NCBI GenBank assembly: GCA_904419075.1
Contig: CAJFQM010000004.1
Coordinates: 1 to 64,000 of the forward strand
Direction: 5' to 3'
DNA: 64,000 bases
Source: an uncultured Clostridia bacterium
GTDB taxonomy: Bacteria; Bacillota; Clostridia; Christensenellales; Borkfalkiaceae
Shown: positions 44,639 to 54,061 of the stretch, in pieces
How the letters are laid out: each line of letters starts with the position of its first letter
Numbering within the stretch: position 1 is the stretch's first letter
Position numbers and translations under genes: made by a program
The notes under the pieces: model-generated
What the model was told of the DNA's origin: nothing
What the model saw: the letters and a program-made list of their open reading frames with translations, nothing else
The model's database searches: none

Positions 44639-46519
44639 ATGAATTTCAATGTAAAAACAGCGGACGGGCAATTAAAAAAGGCTTTGGAAGAGCTTTCGGA
44701 AAAGTTCGGATTTTCTATTTCCGAGAACGGCATAGAGGTTTTGGTCAAGGAAAGTCCCGACGAATTTTTTGTGGAAGAAAAAAACGGCGCGGCGGTTGTT
44801 TCGTTCTTTAAGCGTCAGCAGGTTTTTGTTGCGCTTAAACGTTTGTCGGATTTGTTTGATAAAAGCGGAAAAATCGAAAAGGGATATCGTTATGCTCCGG
44901 AGATAAATTTTGACGATCTTACTTATATGTTGGATTGTTCGAGAAACGCCGTTCCGAAAATCGATACGGTGGAAAAGCTCGTAAGACAGCTCGCCGTTTT
45001 GGGGTACGATAGTTTTATGTTATATACCGAAGATACTTTTGTGGTGAAAAACAGAGAGTATTTCGGCTATCTTCGCAATCCGTTCACGAAAGAGGATATT
45101 CGGCGGATTGACGAGTATTGTAGACTGTTCGGGATAGAACTGATTCCCTGTATTCAGACTTTGGCGCATTTCAATACTCTTACGAGACATTACGCCATGG
45201 ATTATTTATTCGACGTAAACGATATTTTAATGGTCGGGGAGGAATCGACCTATGAATTTATCGAGGATCTCATTTCTACTTGCGCCGATTATTTTTCATC
45301 CCGCCGCATCAATATCGGCATGGATGAAGCGTATATGTTGGGCAGGGGCAGGTATATGGATAAACATGGCGCTCGCCCCCGTTTTGACATTATGCTCGAA
45401 CATCTTAAACGGGTGAACGCAATTTGCGGAAAATACGGATTTCGTCCCATGATGTGGTCGGATATGTTTTTCTCTCTGGCTTTGAACGCACAATATACCG
45501 ATAAACTTCCCGAAGAAATCGTGGACAGAATTCCCGCCGATATCGATTTGATTTATTGGGATTATTGCAGCTCGTCGGTAAAGCATTACGACGAACTCAT
45601 CAAAAAACATCTTTGTTTCAAAAATAAAATTGCCTTTGCCGGAGCGGCCTGGAAATGGGCGGGCTATACCCCGGACAACCGTTATTCTTTTGCCTGTAAC
45701 GGTGCGGCGGGTAAGGCTTGCAAAATGAATTCCATTCGTCAATACATCGTGACCGGTTGGGGGGACAACGGGGCGGATTGCTCGGTGTTTGCTTCTCTGC
45801 CCGCGTTGTTATACTGTTCGCGTATTAAATTCGACGAATTTGAAGCAGATGAAGCGTATAAGACCGCTTTTTACAATTTTTCGGGAATGCCTTTCGAAGA
45901 ATACATGACGATCGATTTGGGAAATCGGCTTACGGATAATCCCGATCCCGAGGAACGCAATACGGCGAATAAATATCTTCTTTTCAACGACGTTCTTCTC
46001 GGAACGTTGGATACAATCACGGTGGACGGCGTGGGCGAAACGTATGCCGAGCATTCCAAAAAACTCGCCGCGGCAAAAAAGACGGCGGGGGAATGGGCAT
46101 ATCTTTTCGATACGCAGTATAAATTGTGCAGAACTTTATCCATCAAAGCGGATATCGGCATTAAGCTGCGCAAGGCTTACGCGGCCTCGGATAAAGAAGA
46201 ATTGAAAAAATTGCTCAAAAAATTAAGGACGATGTACAGATATATCGGGGATTTTTATAAAGCATTGAAAACGCAGTGGGATAAAGAAAATCGTCCTAAC
46301 GGTTTCGACGTGCAAGATATTCGTATCGGAGCATTAAAACAAAGAGTACTGGCTGCGATTGAAAAGACGGAAAAATATTTGAACGGCGAAGCGCCGTCCG
46401 TTCCCGAACTGGGAGAAAAATTGCTTTGTTTTATGGGACACGGCGAAGAGTTTGAAAAGGATTTCGATCAGTGCGAATATCGTTGGAGAAGAATGACTTC
46501 CGTAAATGTGAACGAATGA
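44639..46519 (+). CDS. GH20-type beta-N-acetylhexosaminidase
   Basis: A 626-residue cytoplasmic protein. The N-terminal alpha/beta domain (about 1-85) is followed by a TIM barrel whose catalytic pair is Asp229-Glu230 in RINIGMDEAYMLGRGRY, the GH20 Asp-Glu motif. Upstream barrel blocks (YMLDCSRNAVPKID, ELIPCIQTLAHF) fit this family. The C-terminal 200 residues are helical and charged. It should release beta-linked GlcNAc or GalNAc from imported oligosaccharides, feeding the ROK kinase gene 22 bases upstream. ATG 44639 follows CAGGAG. The sequence belongs to a divergent GH20 branch, so the exact specificity is uncertain. Confidence 0.8.
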   Translation: MNFNVKTADGQLKKALEELSEKFGFSISENGIEVLVKESPDEFFVEEKNGAAVVSFFKRQQVFVALKRLSDLFDKSGKIEKGYRYAPEINFDDLTYMLDCSRNAVPKIDTVEKLVRQLAVLGYDSFMLYTEDTFVVKNREYFGYLRNPFTKEDIRRIDEYCRLFGIELIPCIQTLAHFNTLTRHYAMDYLFDVNDILMVGEESTYEFIEDLISTCADYFSSRRINIGMDEAYMLGRGRYMDKHGARPRFDIMLEHLKRVNAICGKYGFRPMMWSDMFFSLALNAQYTDKLPEEIVDRIPADIDLIYWDYCSSSVKHYDELIKKHLCFKNKIAFAGAAWKWAGYTPDNRYSFACNGAAGKACKMNSIRQYIVTGWGDNGADCSVFASLPALLYCSRIKFDEFEADEAYKTAFYNFSGMPFEEYMTIDLGNRLTDNPDPEERNTANKYLLFNDVLLGTLDTITVDGVGETYAEHSKKLAAAKKTAGEWAYLFDTQYKLCRTLSIKADIGIKLRKAYAASDKEELKKLLKKLRTMYRYIGDFYKALKTQWDKENRPNGFDVQDIRIGALKQRVLAAIEKTEKYLNGEAPSVPELGEKLLCFMGHGEEFEKDFDQCEYRWRRMTSVNVNE

Positions 46520-47191
46520 TTCGGAAAAAAGTAAAACGTCGAAGAATATTTTGAAACGGATGCGGCGATAAAAAGAAGTGTATCATGCGAAGGTGTTAAA
46601 ATATTTTACCGCTTTGCGCGAACTCGGTGAGGATATTGCCGCTCGCCTTTCGGAAATGTTGCGGTTATAGTCCCGCCGTTTCCGAACCTCGCGGAACATC
46701 AGGGGAAGGTTTGTACGAAACGTATCGTTTTTTAACAATGACGGATCGGAAAGCGCACGTAATTTTGCGGGGTGATCTGACAAAATTATATATTCCGCCT
46801 CATCGGGTGTTCAAGGCGGCCGATTCCGAGCCATACCGTACGTTGAAAAACGATCTGCGGAGAAAAAATGCCGCTCGATATGATCTATAAGAATATAAAT
46901 AAGGGGAATTTTATATTGTTTTTCAAAATACAGACGAGGCTGGTTGCGGAAGCGTGACAGGTGGAGTGTCGCCTGACGTTTGGAACGAACGGATTTGTGT
47001 TTTTCTTGCGTGAAAATTGTGTTTTACCGTTTGCAAATCCTGCTTTGAATGCGAAAAAAATTGATCTCGGAGCTTTGCGATTTTTGCGGTTTCCCCGCGA
47101 AGCAAAGACAATATTCGGGCAGAAAATTGTGAAGGAAAGACAGGCGCTGCCTGCGGGATTAAAAATAAATCGAAAGAAAGAGGTGAAATTT
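46520..47191. other. 672-bp region with a gene remnant
   Basis: Apart from the remnant at 46578-46890, it holds about 300 bases before the RpiR gene with a long in-frame extension (from 46961) that lacks a ribosome site and looks non-coding. I saw no clear promoter or terminator. Confidence 0.5.
46578..46890 (+). pseudogene. frameshifted small gene of unknown function
   Basis: Two frames read like one broken protein of about 104 residues. From GTG 46578 the first gives HAKVLKYFTALRELGEDIAA and stops after SEMLRL. From about 46650 the second gives CGYSPAVSEPRGTSGEGLYE, then HVILRGDLTKLYIPPHRVF, ending at TAA 46890. The composition resembles real protein, and one frame change near 46650 would join them. 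I do not recognise the family. Chance reading frames remain possible. Confidence 0.35.
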
Positions 47192-48019
47192 ATGGAAACG
47201 ATTGAAGCAAGAATTAAACAATTGCAAAAAGGAAACGTAACAAAAGCTTATAAAAAGCTGATAAACTACCTGGAAGAAGTGGATTATCAGGATATCATTT
47301 ATTTATCGATTACGGAATTTGCCGAAAAAGTCGGCCTTGCCGAAGCGACGGTACTGCGGTTTTGCCGTGCATTGGGATTCAACGGGTATCATGAGTTTAA
47401 GATAAATCTTGCCCAGCACGATAAGAAAAACGATTTCGGAAAAGCGGACGGACTCGAATATATCTCCGACATTATGTTGGATTATCAGAATGCGATGCTG
47501 AATTGCAGAAAAAGTTTGTCCGTGGATTTGATTGACGCGGCTACGGATTTGATTTTTAACGCCCGGAACATCTGCTGCTTCGGCGCGGGAAATTCCTATA
47601 TCGTCGCGCTGGAACTGCATAACCGTTTGATGAAAATGGGGATTTATACCCAGTGCGAACGCGATTCCCATATGCAGAGTATCCTTTGTTCCACTTGCGG
47701 AGAAAAAGATTTGTTGATCGTATTCAGCGTTTCCGGTCAGACAAAAGATACTTTGGATGTCGTTTCTTTGGCGAAATACTGCGGAATGAAGGTGATAGCG
47801 GTCACGTGTCACGGCAAATCGCCCTTGACGCGATACGCCGATTTGGTGTTTTCGACGGGCTCCATGGAATCTCCCGCCGAACCCGGTTCTTTGACAAGCA
47901 GGATTATGCACCTTTTTATCGTAAACGTGCTGTGCGTCGCCATACGCCAAAAAGATCCCGAACGGTTTACACAGGCTCTTTCCACCACTACGTTCGCTAC
48001 GGCGTCTAAATTGCTTTGA
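47192..48019 (+). CDS. RpiR-family transcriptional regulator
   Basis: A 275-residue regulator with an N-terminal RpiR helix-turn-helix (about 15-75; SITEFAEKVGLAEATVLRFCRALGF) and a C-terminal SIS domain (about 115-250; CCFGAGNSYIVALELHNRL, FSVSGQTKDTLDVV) that binds a phosphosugar. The family often controls amino-sugar and sialic acid genes, which fits the ROK kinase and GH20 genes upstream and NanE downstream. ATG 47192 follows AAAGAGGTG. A strong terminator lies at 48066-48117. Confidence 0.88.
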   Translation: METIEARIKQLQKGNVTKAYKKLINYLEEVDYQDIIYLSITEFAEKVGLAEATVLRFCRALGFNGYHEFKINLAQHDKKNDFGKADGLEYISDIMLDYQNAMLNCRKSLSVDLIDAATDLIFNARNICCFGAGNSYIVALELHNRLMKMGIYTQCERDSHMQSILCSTCGEKDLLIVFSVSGQTKDTLDVVSLAKYCGMKVIAVTCHGKSPLTRYADLVFSTGSMESPAEPGSLTSRIMHLFIVNVLCVAIRQKDPERFTQALSTTTFATASKLL

Positions 48020-48065
48020 AGCTATTTGAAATCTCTCGGCCTTAAAAACGAGCAAGGCTCTTTAT

Positions 48066-48117
48066 AAAAAATGACGGACAAACAGTCATCGACTTGTCCG
48101 TCATTTTTTATTTTTTA
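48066..48117 (+). terminator. terminator of the RpiR gene
   Basis: A perfect 16-bp stem (AAAAAATGACGGACAA with its complement at 48094-48109) around 12 bases, followed by ATTTTTT. The A-run on the left would let it act in both directions. Confidence 0.85.
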
Positions 48118-48183
48118 GTGAAAAAATTTTTTATTTTAAGTCTTTTTGAGTGAGGAAAAGTAGAAAATAGATTCCAATAGCCT

Positions 48184-48241
48184 AAAAAAATAAAAATTTT
48201 TTTTATAAACTATTGACAAAGGATATAGGGTGTGATATAAT
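48184..48241 (+). promoter_or_regulatory. UP element and consensus promoter
   Basis: A7-T-A5-T8 (48184-48204), then TTGACA (48213-48218), 17-base spacer and perfect TATAAT (48236-48241). It drives the poly-G lipoprotein gene and possibly the importer operon after it. Confidence 0.8.
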
Positions 48242-48299
48242 ACAACCAACAGGAAGGAAATAACAGACGACTTTAAGTGGTCTGAAAGGAGTGTTTTAT

Positions 48300-50923
48300 A
48301 TGACAAGGAAACCTTTTGCATGTATGTTGGCAATGTTGTTTTGTGTAGCGACTGCTTCAGGTTTCGCCGCTTGCGGGAACCGAGGTGAAGATTCGTCAGG
48401 TTCCGGTTCGGCGAATAACTTTGAGGAAGGGGTTTACACGAATGCCGTTGAGGCGAAAACGGTGAAGCAAAATCCGGCGGACAGTCGGGAGGATGCGTAT
48501 GAGGCGTTTTCGACGGACGGTGAATCGCTGGGGACGTATAAGACGATTGCCGCCGCTATCAACGAAGCCGTTGCCAATGACGCCGCCGAGGAAAAATACG
48601 GCGGGTATGTTGAGAAACTCGGGGGGGGGGGCATAAACTTTTCACTAATAGAGAAGGATATGCCGAAGGAAACGACGATGTGTTCTGGTATTATGACGAG
48701 GGGACAAAACTTGCGGCGATGGATTGTTTCGATTCGACGGGGTCTATCTCCATGCTCCATAATTCGAATATGATAACGACAAACGTTACGGGTTATGGTT
48801 CCTATTCGACACAGAGCTGGAACGGATACAAAATGCTCGACGTTAACGGAGAGGAAGTAACGGGAAGAGTGGCGCAGACTTGGGAGTTGTCCTCGACGAT
48901 GGATTCGGCGGTAATGTATTTTACGGGGCGTTCTTCTTTCCCGGGAATCACTCGTCTTTCCTATACGATCGATATGTCCGAGGTTAAAATTGTACCGAAC
49001 TATGCGGGTACGGACGCCACATATGCGTTCATGGGCTTTTATGCATGGCAGGATTATTATGTTATCGCGATAGGCCTCGCTTGCGACGTTTCGACGGGGA
49101 ACTGGTATCTTTATGAAGGAACTTCCCGCGACGATTCTTTCTCCGACGTCGAATATAATTTGGGCGAATGCCTGATGACGTCCACTTGGAACGACGCGGA
49201 AGGCTGCTTTGAACCCGATCAGAATACGGTGACGCTTTCGATGGAAACGTTACAGCTGCAAGATCCCGACGATGCGGAATCGACCTATCAGGTGGATTGT
49301 TTGGATATTCAGTGCGGCGACACGGGATATAAGCGTTACATCACGGACGAATATATTTCTCAGCGTTTTGCGGGTGCGGCTCTTGCGTATAATAACGCAT
49401 ATGCGTTTACGGCGGGGCTGGATATCAAAAACGAAGTCGTGAAAGGTGTCAAGTCGGCTTCCGCGGATTACTTTAACGGCGCGAAGTTTGAAAACCTTAC
49501 GGTTACTTCCGCAACCGCGTATGTGCCCACGGAAGAGGAAATGTCCGATATTACTTACGGCTCCATAATCAATTCGGAATGGAGAGGAAAAGAACATAAC
49601 CTTGTCATGGCGAGCGGCGAACATACGGCCGAACTTTACGATTATACGATTTTGAATACTGCCGCGTTTGCGACGTATACGGCAAAGGACGGCAAAGATT
49701 GCTTCTCGTTCGATTATTCCAAAAGCGGGGTAAGCGATGAAGTTTTGTCGGGCGAAGCTAAGACGTATCAGGATGAAATCGACTCCTTAAAGGTAGTAAC
49801 ACCCGAAAACGCAGCGCAATATAAAGAAAAGATAAAGGAACTCAAAGCAAAATACAGTCCGGATAATGCAGAAATTCCTCAAAGATATTTTAACGTACTC
49901 GATCTTTCTCCCATTGAAGCCGCAAATGAAGCATTGATACAGTCCGCAACGAAGAGCGAAGGCGGAAAATTGGCGCTTCAAGTGAATGCGATGGGCAAGC
50001 TCCGGCTTTATAAATATAGCGGTTGGGAAACCGAAGAATCTTCGGAGGAATTGACGGGATATCTTTGGACGGATCTTCAAACCATGCAGAAGCTGTTGGC
50101 GCGTGCGGCCGAGCTTGAAACTACCGATAAGGAAGACTACGCGTCGGTGCTTGAACTGACGGATGCCGACATCGCTTATTGGACGGAAACCTACAATTTC
50201 GTGAAGGAGGCGTTGGCGGACGAAAGCCTTGCCCAAAAGATAACGGTCGTTTCCGAGGCTCCCGGCAAACACGGTACGGCTACGGCAAAAGAGGAAAAGA
50301 CCTATCTGCAACTCATTCAGGATATGTTCAAATATTCCTTTAAGATTGCGGCGGGCACGGAATGGGGGACGGAAAACGACGATCCCAACAGTGGGCACGT
50401 TACGCTTATGAACTTTGACAACAACGGATACCCGTCCTCTTATTTATGCACGATTGTGGATATGCTTAAAGCCCAGGGCGTTGAGATTCCCAAAGTTTTG
50501 ACGGACGAAGTGTTTAACGCGATAGCGTATGACGATTTCTATAACGGCGCTTACGCACCTATTTCGGGGATCGTGAAAATCGTCAATAAGATTTATGCAA
50601 GCGAGAACGGCACAAAACTTACGCTGAAAGATCTTACGGAAGAAGAGCTTGAATTCCTGAATACCGTTTGGACGGCGGATTATGAACTGAGCTCGCACAT
50701 CAGTTGGAACTGGGAAAGCGGAAATAAGTTTGAATCTTATTATATCGGCCGTATCGACAGAGTGATTGCCTATGCAGGAGGAACGTTGCCTCCCGCGGAA
50801 GAAGGCGATTATCACAAGTTTGCGCAATATGCCGATTATTTGAACGAATGGCTCGCCGCTCAGGGCTATGAGGCAAATACGAACGGTTGGGGCGTTAATG
50901 CGAATGAGATAGTTGCTGAATAA
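48300..50923 (+). CDS. large lipoprotein gene interrupted at an 11-G tract
   Basis: From ATG 48300 (AAAGGAG upstream) the frame encodes a lipoprotein signal (Cys25 in FAAC) and 106 sensible residues up to a run of 11 G at 48621-48631. There it leaves its natural frame and stops at 48773. The rest of the protein continues in another frame (HKLFTNREGYAEGNDDVFWY onward) to TAA at 50923. With 12 or 9 G the gene would be one frame of about 870 residues. The long second part (WELSSTMDSAVMYFTGR, LEFLNTVWTADYELSSHISW) matches no family I recognise. Explanations are phase variation by slippage, a sequencing error in the homopolymer, or a recent mutation. Later codons look unaffected by decay. It precedes the fourth importer operon. 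Confidence 0.75.
48621..48631 (+). repeat. poly-G tract of 11 bases
   Basis: Eleven G in a row within the coding region, just after the codons for VEKL. Its length decides whether the lipoprotein gene is in frame (9 or 12 G) or out of frame (10 or 11 G). Confidence 0.9.
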
Positions 50924-50937
50924 TTGCGGCGACGGGC

Positions 50938-50982
50938 GGCAGGTGGCAATTTTACAGCTATTGTCACCTGCCCGTATTTTAA
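50938..50982 (+). terminator. hairpin after the poly-G lipoprotein gene
   Basis: GGCAGGTGGCAAT (50938-50950) pairs with ATTGTCACCTGCC (50960-50972) with one G-T pair, then CGTATTTTAATAA. The T-run is short, so some read-through into the importer operon is likely; no separate promoter for that operon is obvious. Confidence 0.65.
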
Positions 50983-51015
50983 TAACCTGGATAAAAGTAA
51001 AAAAGGAGGAGTGAA

Positions 51016-52944
51016 ATGAATAAAAGGGTATGTTCTCTTTTTTCGGGAATTATTGCGGTAGCCTTGACGGCCGTGACAATTGCATCTTGCGGCGGCAAAA
51101 TGCCCGACGATACGTGGCAGGCGTCCAAAAACATCAATTGGGATGTCGATTTGACTAAACCTATTACAATAAACGGAATGTTTCCCGAAACGGGTATTTC
51201 GGGATTCGGAAACGATGATTCATCAAAGATTATTGAGGAAAAAACGGGTTATAAAACTGTTTATAAAGAACTTTCCGCTTCCAATGCCGACAACGACGTG
51301 GCAAATATCTTTTTGAATCAGGATAAATATCAATTCTTGAAATTGACGGAAGCGCAATATCATCCCAATGTGCGCGACGGACTTCTTCTCGATTTGACCG
51401 AATTGCTTCAAAAAAGTGAATCCGGACGGATTTTATATGCGTTGATCGATCTGATGCCCTACGGCTGGGATGCGGTGACTTATCAGAAGCCGGACGGTAC
51501 GGACGGTATATTTGCGATTCCCGATTTTGGTTATTGCATGATGGAGGATACCGCTTTCGTTTGGAATAAGGATCATTTGCAACAGGTCGGTATCACCAAG
51601 ATTCCCGAAACGATGACGGAATTCGATGTTGCTTTACATAAATTGCAGGATAAGTTCGGCTCTAACACGGAATATCATGCCCTCGGGATTGGCGGCAATA
51701 ACAACTCGAATATTTCGGCGATCATGTCTGCTTTCAATTGTCCGCTGGAATATTACGTGGACGAAGACGGAAAAATTCAGAAAGATATTTTCAGTGAGAC
51801 GATAGATAATTACGTTGAATATATGCATTCTCTTCGCGACGACGGAATTCTCGCGACGACCTGGCAGAATTCTTCGGCGGATGCGATTTGTCTGAATTTT
51901 GCGCAGGAAACGCATTCGGTCGTTTCCCTCTCTTACTGGTGGGTGGAATCGCTTGTCAAAACGATTGTCGCCAGCAACAAAATAGCGGCGAGCATGAACG
52001 TATCGAACGATTATCAGACTGTTCACGATGAATGCATAGGTTGGAATACCCGTTTGCGCATGGATGAGGAAATGGCCGCGGCATTAAACGCCAAAGATAA
52101 TTTCAAAAATGTAGAGGCGCAGGATAAGGCTCGCCTTCACGGCGGCGATGACGGCATTTCGTACTATACCGCGATTCCTTACTATATGGCGGGCGATGCA
52201 TTGTATACGATTGATTACCTTTCCAAAAAAATGCAGCATTTTGCCGATTTTTATGGCGGGGAAGAGGGTAAGCATTGGAATTTGACGGAAACGCCCGAGG
52301 GTGCCAAAGACTATTACGGCGTAGACGAAAACGGAAATCAGGATTACGGTTATCAGGAATTTGAAGATTACAGCAAAAAAATTATTTATCTCAGGCCTTA
52401 CGAATACACTTACAGCTATGAAATCGATCCGACTTTGGAACAGCCGTCCGGAACGACGACAGTGAATGCCGTGACGAAAACCTATACGCTGGAAGGAACT
52501 AAAATGACCGTAAACGTCAAGGGCGGCGGAATCTGGGTACAGCTTACCGACAGGTATATGGAACAGATCGTCGATAATTCTCAATATTGTAACGGTACGA
52601 ATCCCATTGAAGCGGATGTTTTGTTCCATCTGCGCGAAACGGGGTTTGATGCATGGCAGGTAACCGTTCCTCTCGACGATACGGTCATAACCAATCCCAT
52701 GACGATGAGTCCTCCGTTCTCTTCGTGGGCGCCCGTGTCCATCTTGTCGAGAACGGTGGCAAAAAGAGGAATTGCGACCGCGATAGACTCGAAAACGCCC
52801 ACGGCTTCTTTGGAACTTACGCGTGAGAGTCTCAAAACGTTGAACATCAAGGGGCAGGACGGTAAAAAATATTATTATTGGTCGGACGATATCGTAAATG
52901 AAATGACTAAGTGGTATACGGAAGTCAAGTTAAACAGAGATTGA
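51016..52944 (+). CDS. large ABC importer binding lipoprotein, Lpl type
   Basis: A 642-residue solute-binding lipoprotein (Cys25 in IASC), much longer than the other three in the window. Large binding proteins paired with LplB/LplC- or YteP/YtcP-type permeases are a known Bacillota group that imports bulky oligosaccharides such as uronic acid or mannan products. Visible blocks are YGWDAVTYQKPDGTDGIFAI and AFVWNKDHLQQVGI, followed by a long C-terminal lobe. ATG 51016 follows AAGGAGG. It is followed by its two permeases and by DUF4127, GH31, GDPD, GH26 and NanE genes. The ligand is unknown. Confidence 0.86.
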   Translation: MNKRVCSLFSGIIAVALTAVTIASCGGKMPDDTWQASKNINWDVDLTKPITINGMFPETGISGFGNDDSSKIIEEKTGYKTVYKELSASNADNDVANIFLNQDKYQFLKLTEAQYHPNVRDGLLLDLTELLQKSESGRILYALIDLMPYGWDAVTYQKPDGTDGIFAIPDFGYCMMEDTAFVWNKDHLQQVGITKIPETMTEFDVALHKLQDKFGSNTEYHALGIGGNNNSNISAIMSAFNCPLEYYVDEDGKIQKDIFSETIDNYVEYMHSLRDDGILATTWQNSSADAICLNFAQETHSVVSLSYWWVESLVKTIVASNKIAASMNVSNDYQTVHDECIGWNTRLRMDEEMAAALNAKDNFKNVEAQDKARLHGGDDGISYYTAIPYYMAGDALYTIDYLSKKMQHFADFYGGEEGKHWNLTETPEGAKDYYGVDENGNQDYGYQEFEDYSKKIIYLRPYEYTYSYEIDPTLEQPSGTTTVNAVTKTYTLEGTKMTVNVKGGGIWVQLTDRYMEQIVDNSQYCNGTNPIEADVLFHLRETGFDAWQVTVPLDDTVITNPMTMSPPFSSWAPVSILSRTVAKRGIATAIDSKTPTASLELTRESLKTLNIKGQDGKKYYYWSDDIVNEMTKWYTEVKLNRD

Positions 52945-52999
52945 TTCGTTTCATGTTCTCCCTCTGGTTGGACGGAGGGAGAATGTGAAGGGGGTGATT

Positions 53000-54046
53000 A
53001 TGGAAAATAGGAATATTGAAGAAAGACATACGGAAAACGACGGAAGACTCCTTTCCGCTCGCGTTGCGACAAAAGCGAGTGCGAATATGTACAGCCCTCC
53101 CGGTTTTTTCAAATTACAGATAAAGCGGTTGAAAAAACATCGCCTTATTCTTTGGTTTATTATTCCCGCCGCTCTGTTTACGCTTATTTTTTCGTATATA
53201 CCGATGATGGGTGTGCTGTTTGCCTTTAAAGATACGAAATTTGATTATGCGATGCGGGCGGGGGCGGATATTTTAGGCGCGTTGCAATATTCGGCGTGGA
53301 CGTTGGAAACGATAAAAGCGATTTTCAATTCAGACTTCCTTTCTGCGTTGTGGAATTCGGTGTTTATCAATTTGATTAAACTCGTTATTGTATTCCCGTT
53401 GTCCATTCTGATTGCCGTTCAGTTGTCCGAACTGAAAAATCAGACTTCGGCAAAACTCGTGCTGATCATAATATGTATTCCCAACTTTTTATCTTGGACG
53501 ACGGTAGTCGCGACGTGGAACGGCTTTTTAGACCCGAGCTTCGGATTTTTGGGAAAGATGTTGAAAGATTTGACAAAAGGTGAATCGTTGACTTATTACG
53601 AATGGTCGTTTAAGCCGCTGTTTGTATTCCTGAACGCGTGGAAGGGCGCGGGGTGGGGCTGTATCATGTATTATGCCGCCATTACCGCTATAGATAAAAC
53701 GTATTACGAATCGGCGACGATAGAAGGAGCCAATAAATTCCAAAAGACTCTTTATTTGACGATTCCTTCCATAGCTCCGACGATTGCGCTCATGCTTGTT
53801 ATGAATATAAGCGGATTTTTGGGCGTTGGTCTCGATCAAGTCAAACTTATGCTCGATAAAGCGTCGTATTACGACAGCCAGAAGACGTTGGATCTTTATA
53901 TTTATGAAATGTCGATAGGAAACGGCGCGGGGGTATCTTATGTGCAGGCTGCGGCGCTCGGTGTTTTCAACGGTTTGACCGGACTTATTCTGATGCTTGT
54001 GGGCAATAAGATTACTACCAAGACGCTGCATAAGAGTTTATGGTGA
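53000..54046 (+). CDS. ABC importer permease, LplB/YteP type
   Basis: A 348-residue permease with a hydrophilic N-terminus of about 50 residues, then six predicted helices (LILWFIIPAALFTLIFSYIP) and the EAA-type loop YESATIEGANKFQKTLYL near residue 240. ATG 53000 follows AAGGGGGTGATT; the GTG at 52985 lies before that site. It is distinct from the MalF-type permeases of the other three importers. Confidence 0.9.
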   Translation: MENRNIEERHTENDGRLLSARVATKASANMYSPPGFFKLQIKRLKKHRLILWFIIPAALFTLIFSYIPMMGVLFAFKDTKFDYAMRAGADILGALQYSAWTLETIKAIFNSDFLSALWNSVFINLIKLVIVFPLSILIAVQLSELKNQTSAKLVLIIICIPNFLSWTTVVATWNGFLDPSFGFLGKMLKDLTKGESLTYYEWSFKPLFVFLNAWKGAGWGCIMYYAAITAIDKTYYESATIEGANKFQKTLYLTIPSIAPTIALMLVMNISGFLGVGLDQVKLMLDKASYYDSQKTLDLYIYEMSIGNGAGVSYVQAAALGVFNGLTGLILMLVGNKITTKTLHKSLW

Positions 54047-54061
54047 CGGGGGTACGACAGA

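Noticed and set aside
46961-47191. 77-residue N-terminal extension of the RpiR gene
   Set aside because: RpiR proteins start shortly before the helix-turn-helix, and AAAGAGGTG directly precedes ATG 47192.
48621-48631. G-run as a G-quadruplex
   Set aside because: A quadruplex could form in principle, but a single uninterrupted run is better explained by slippage or sequencing error; nothing else supports a structural role.
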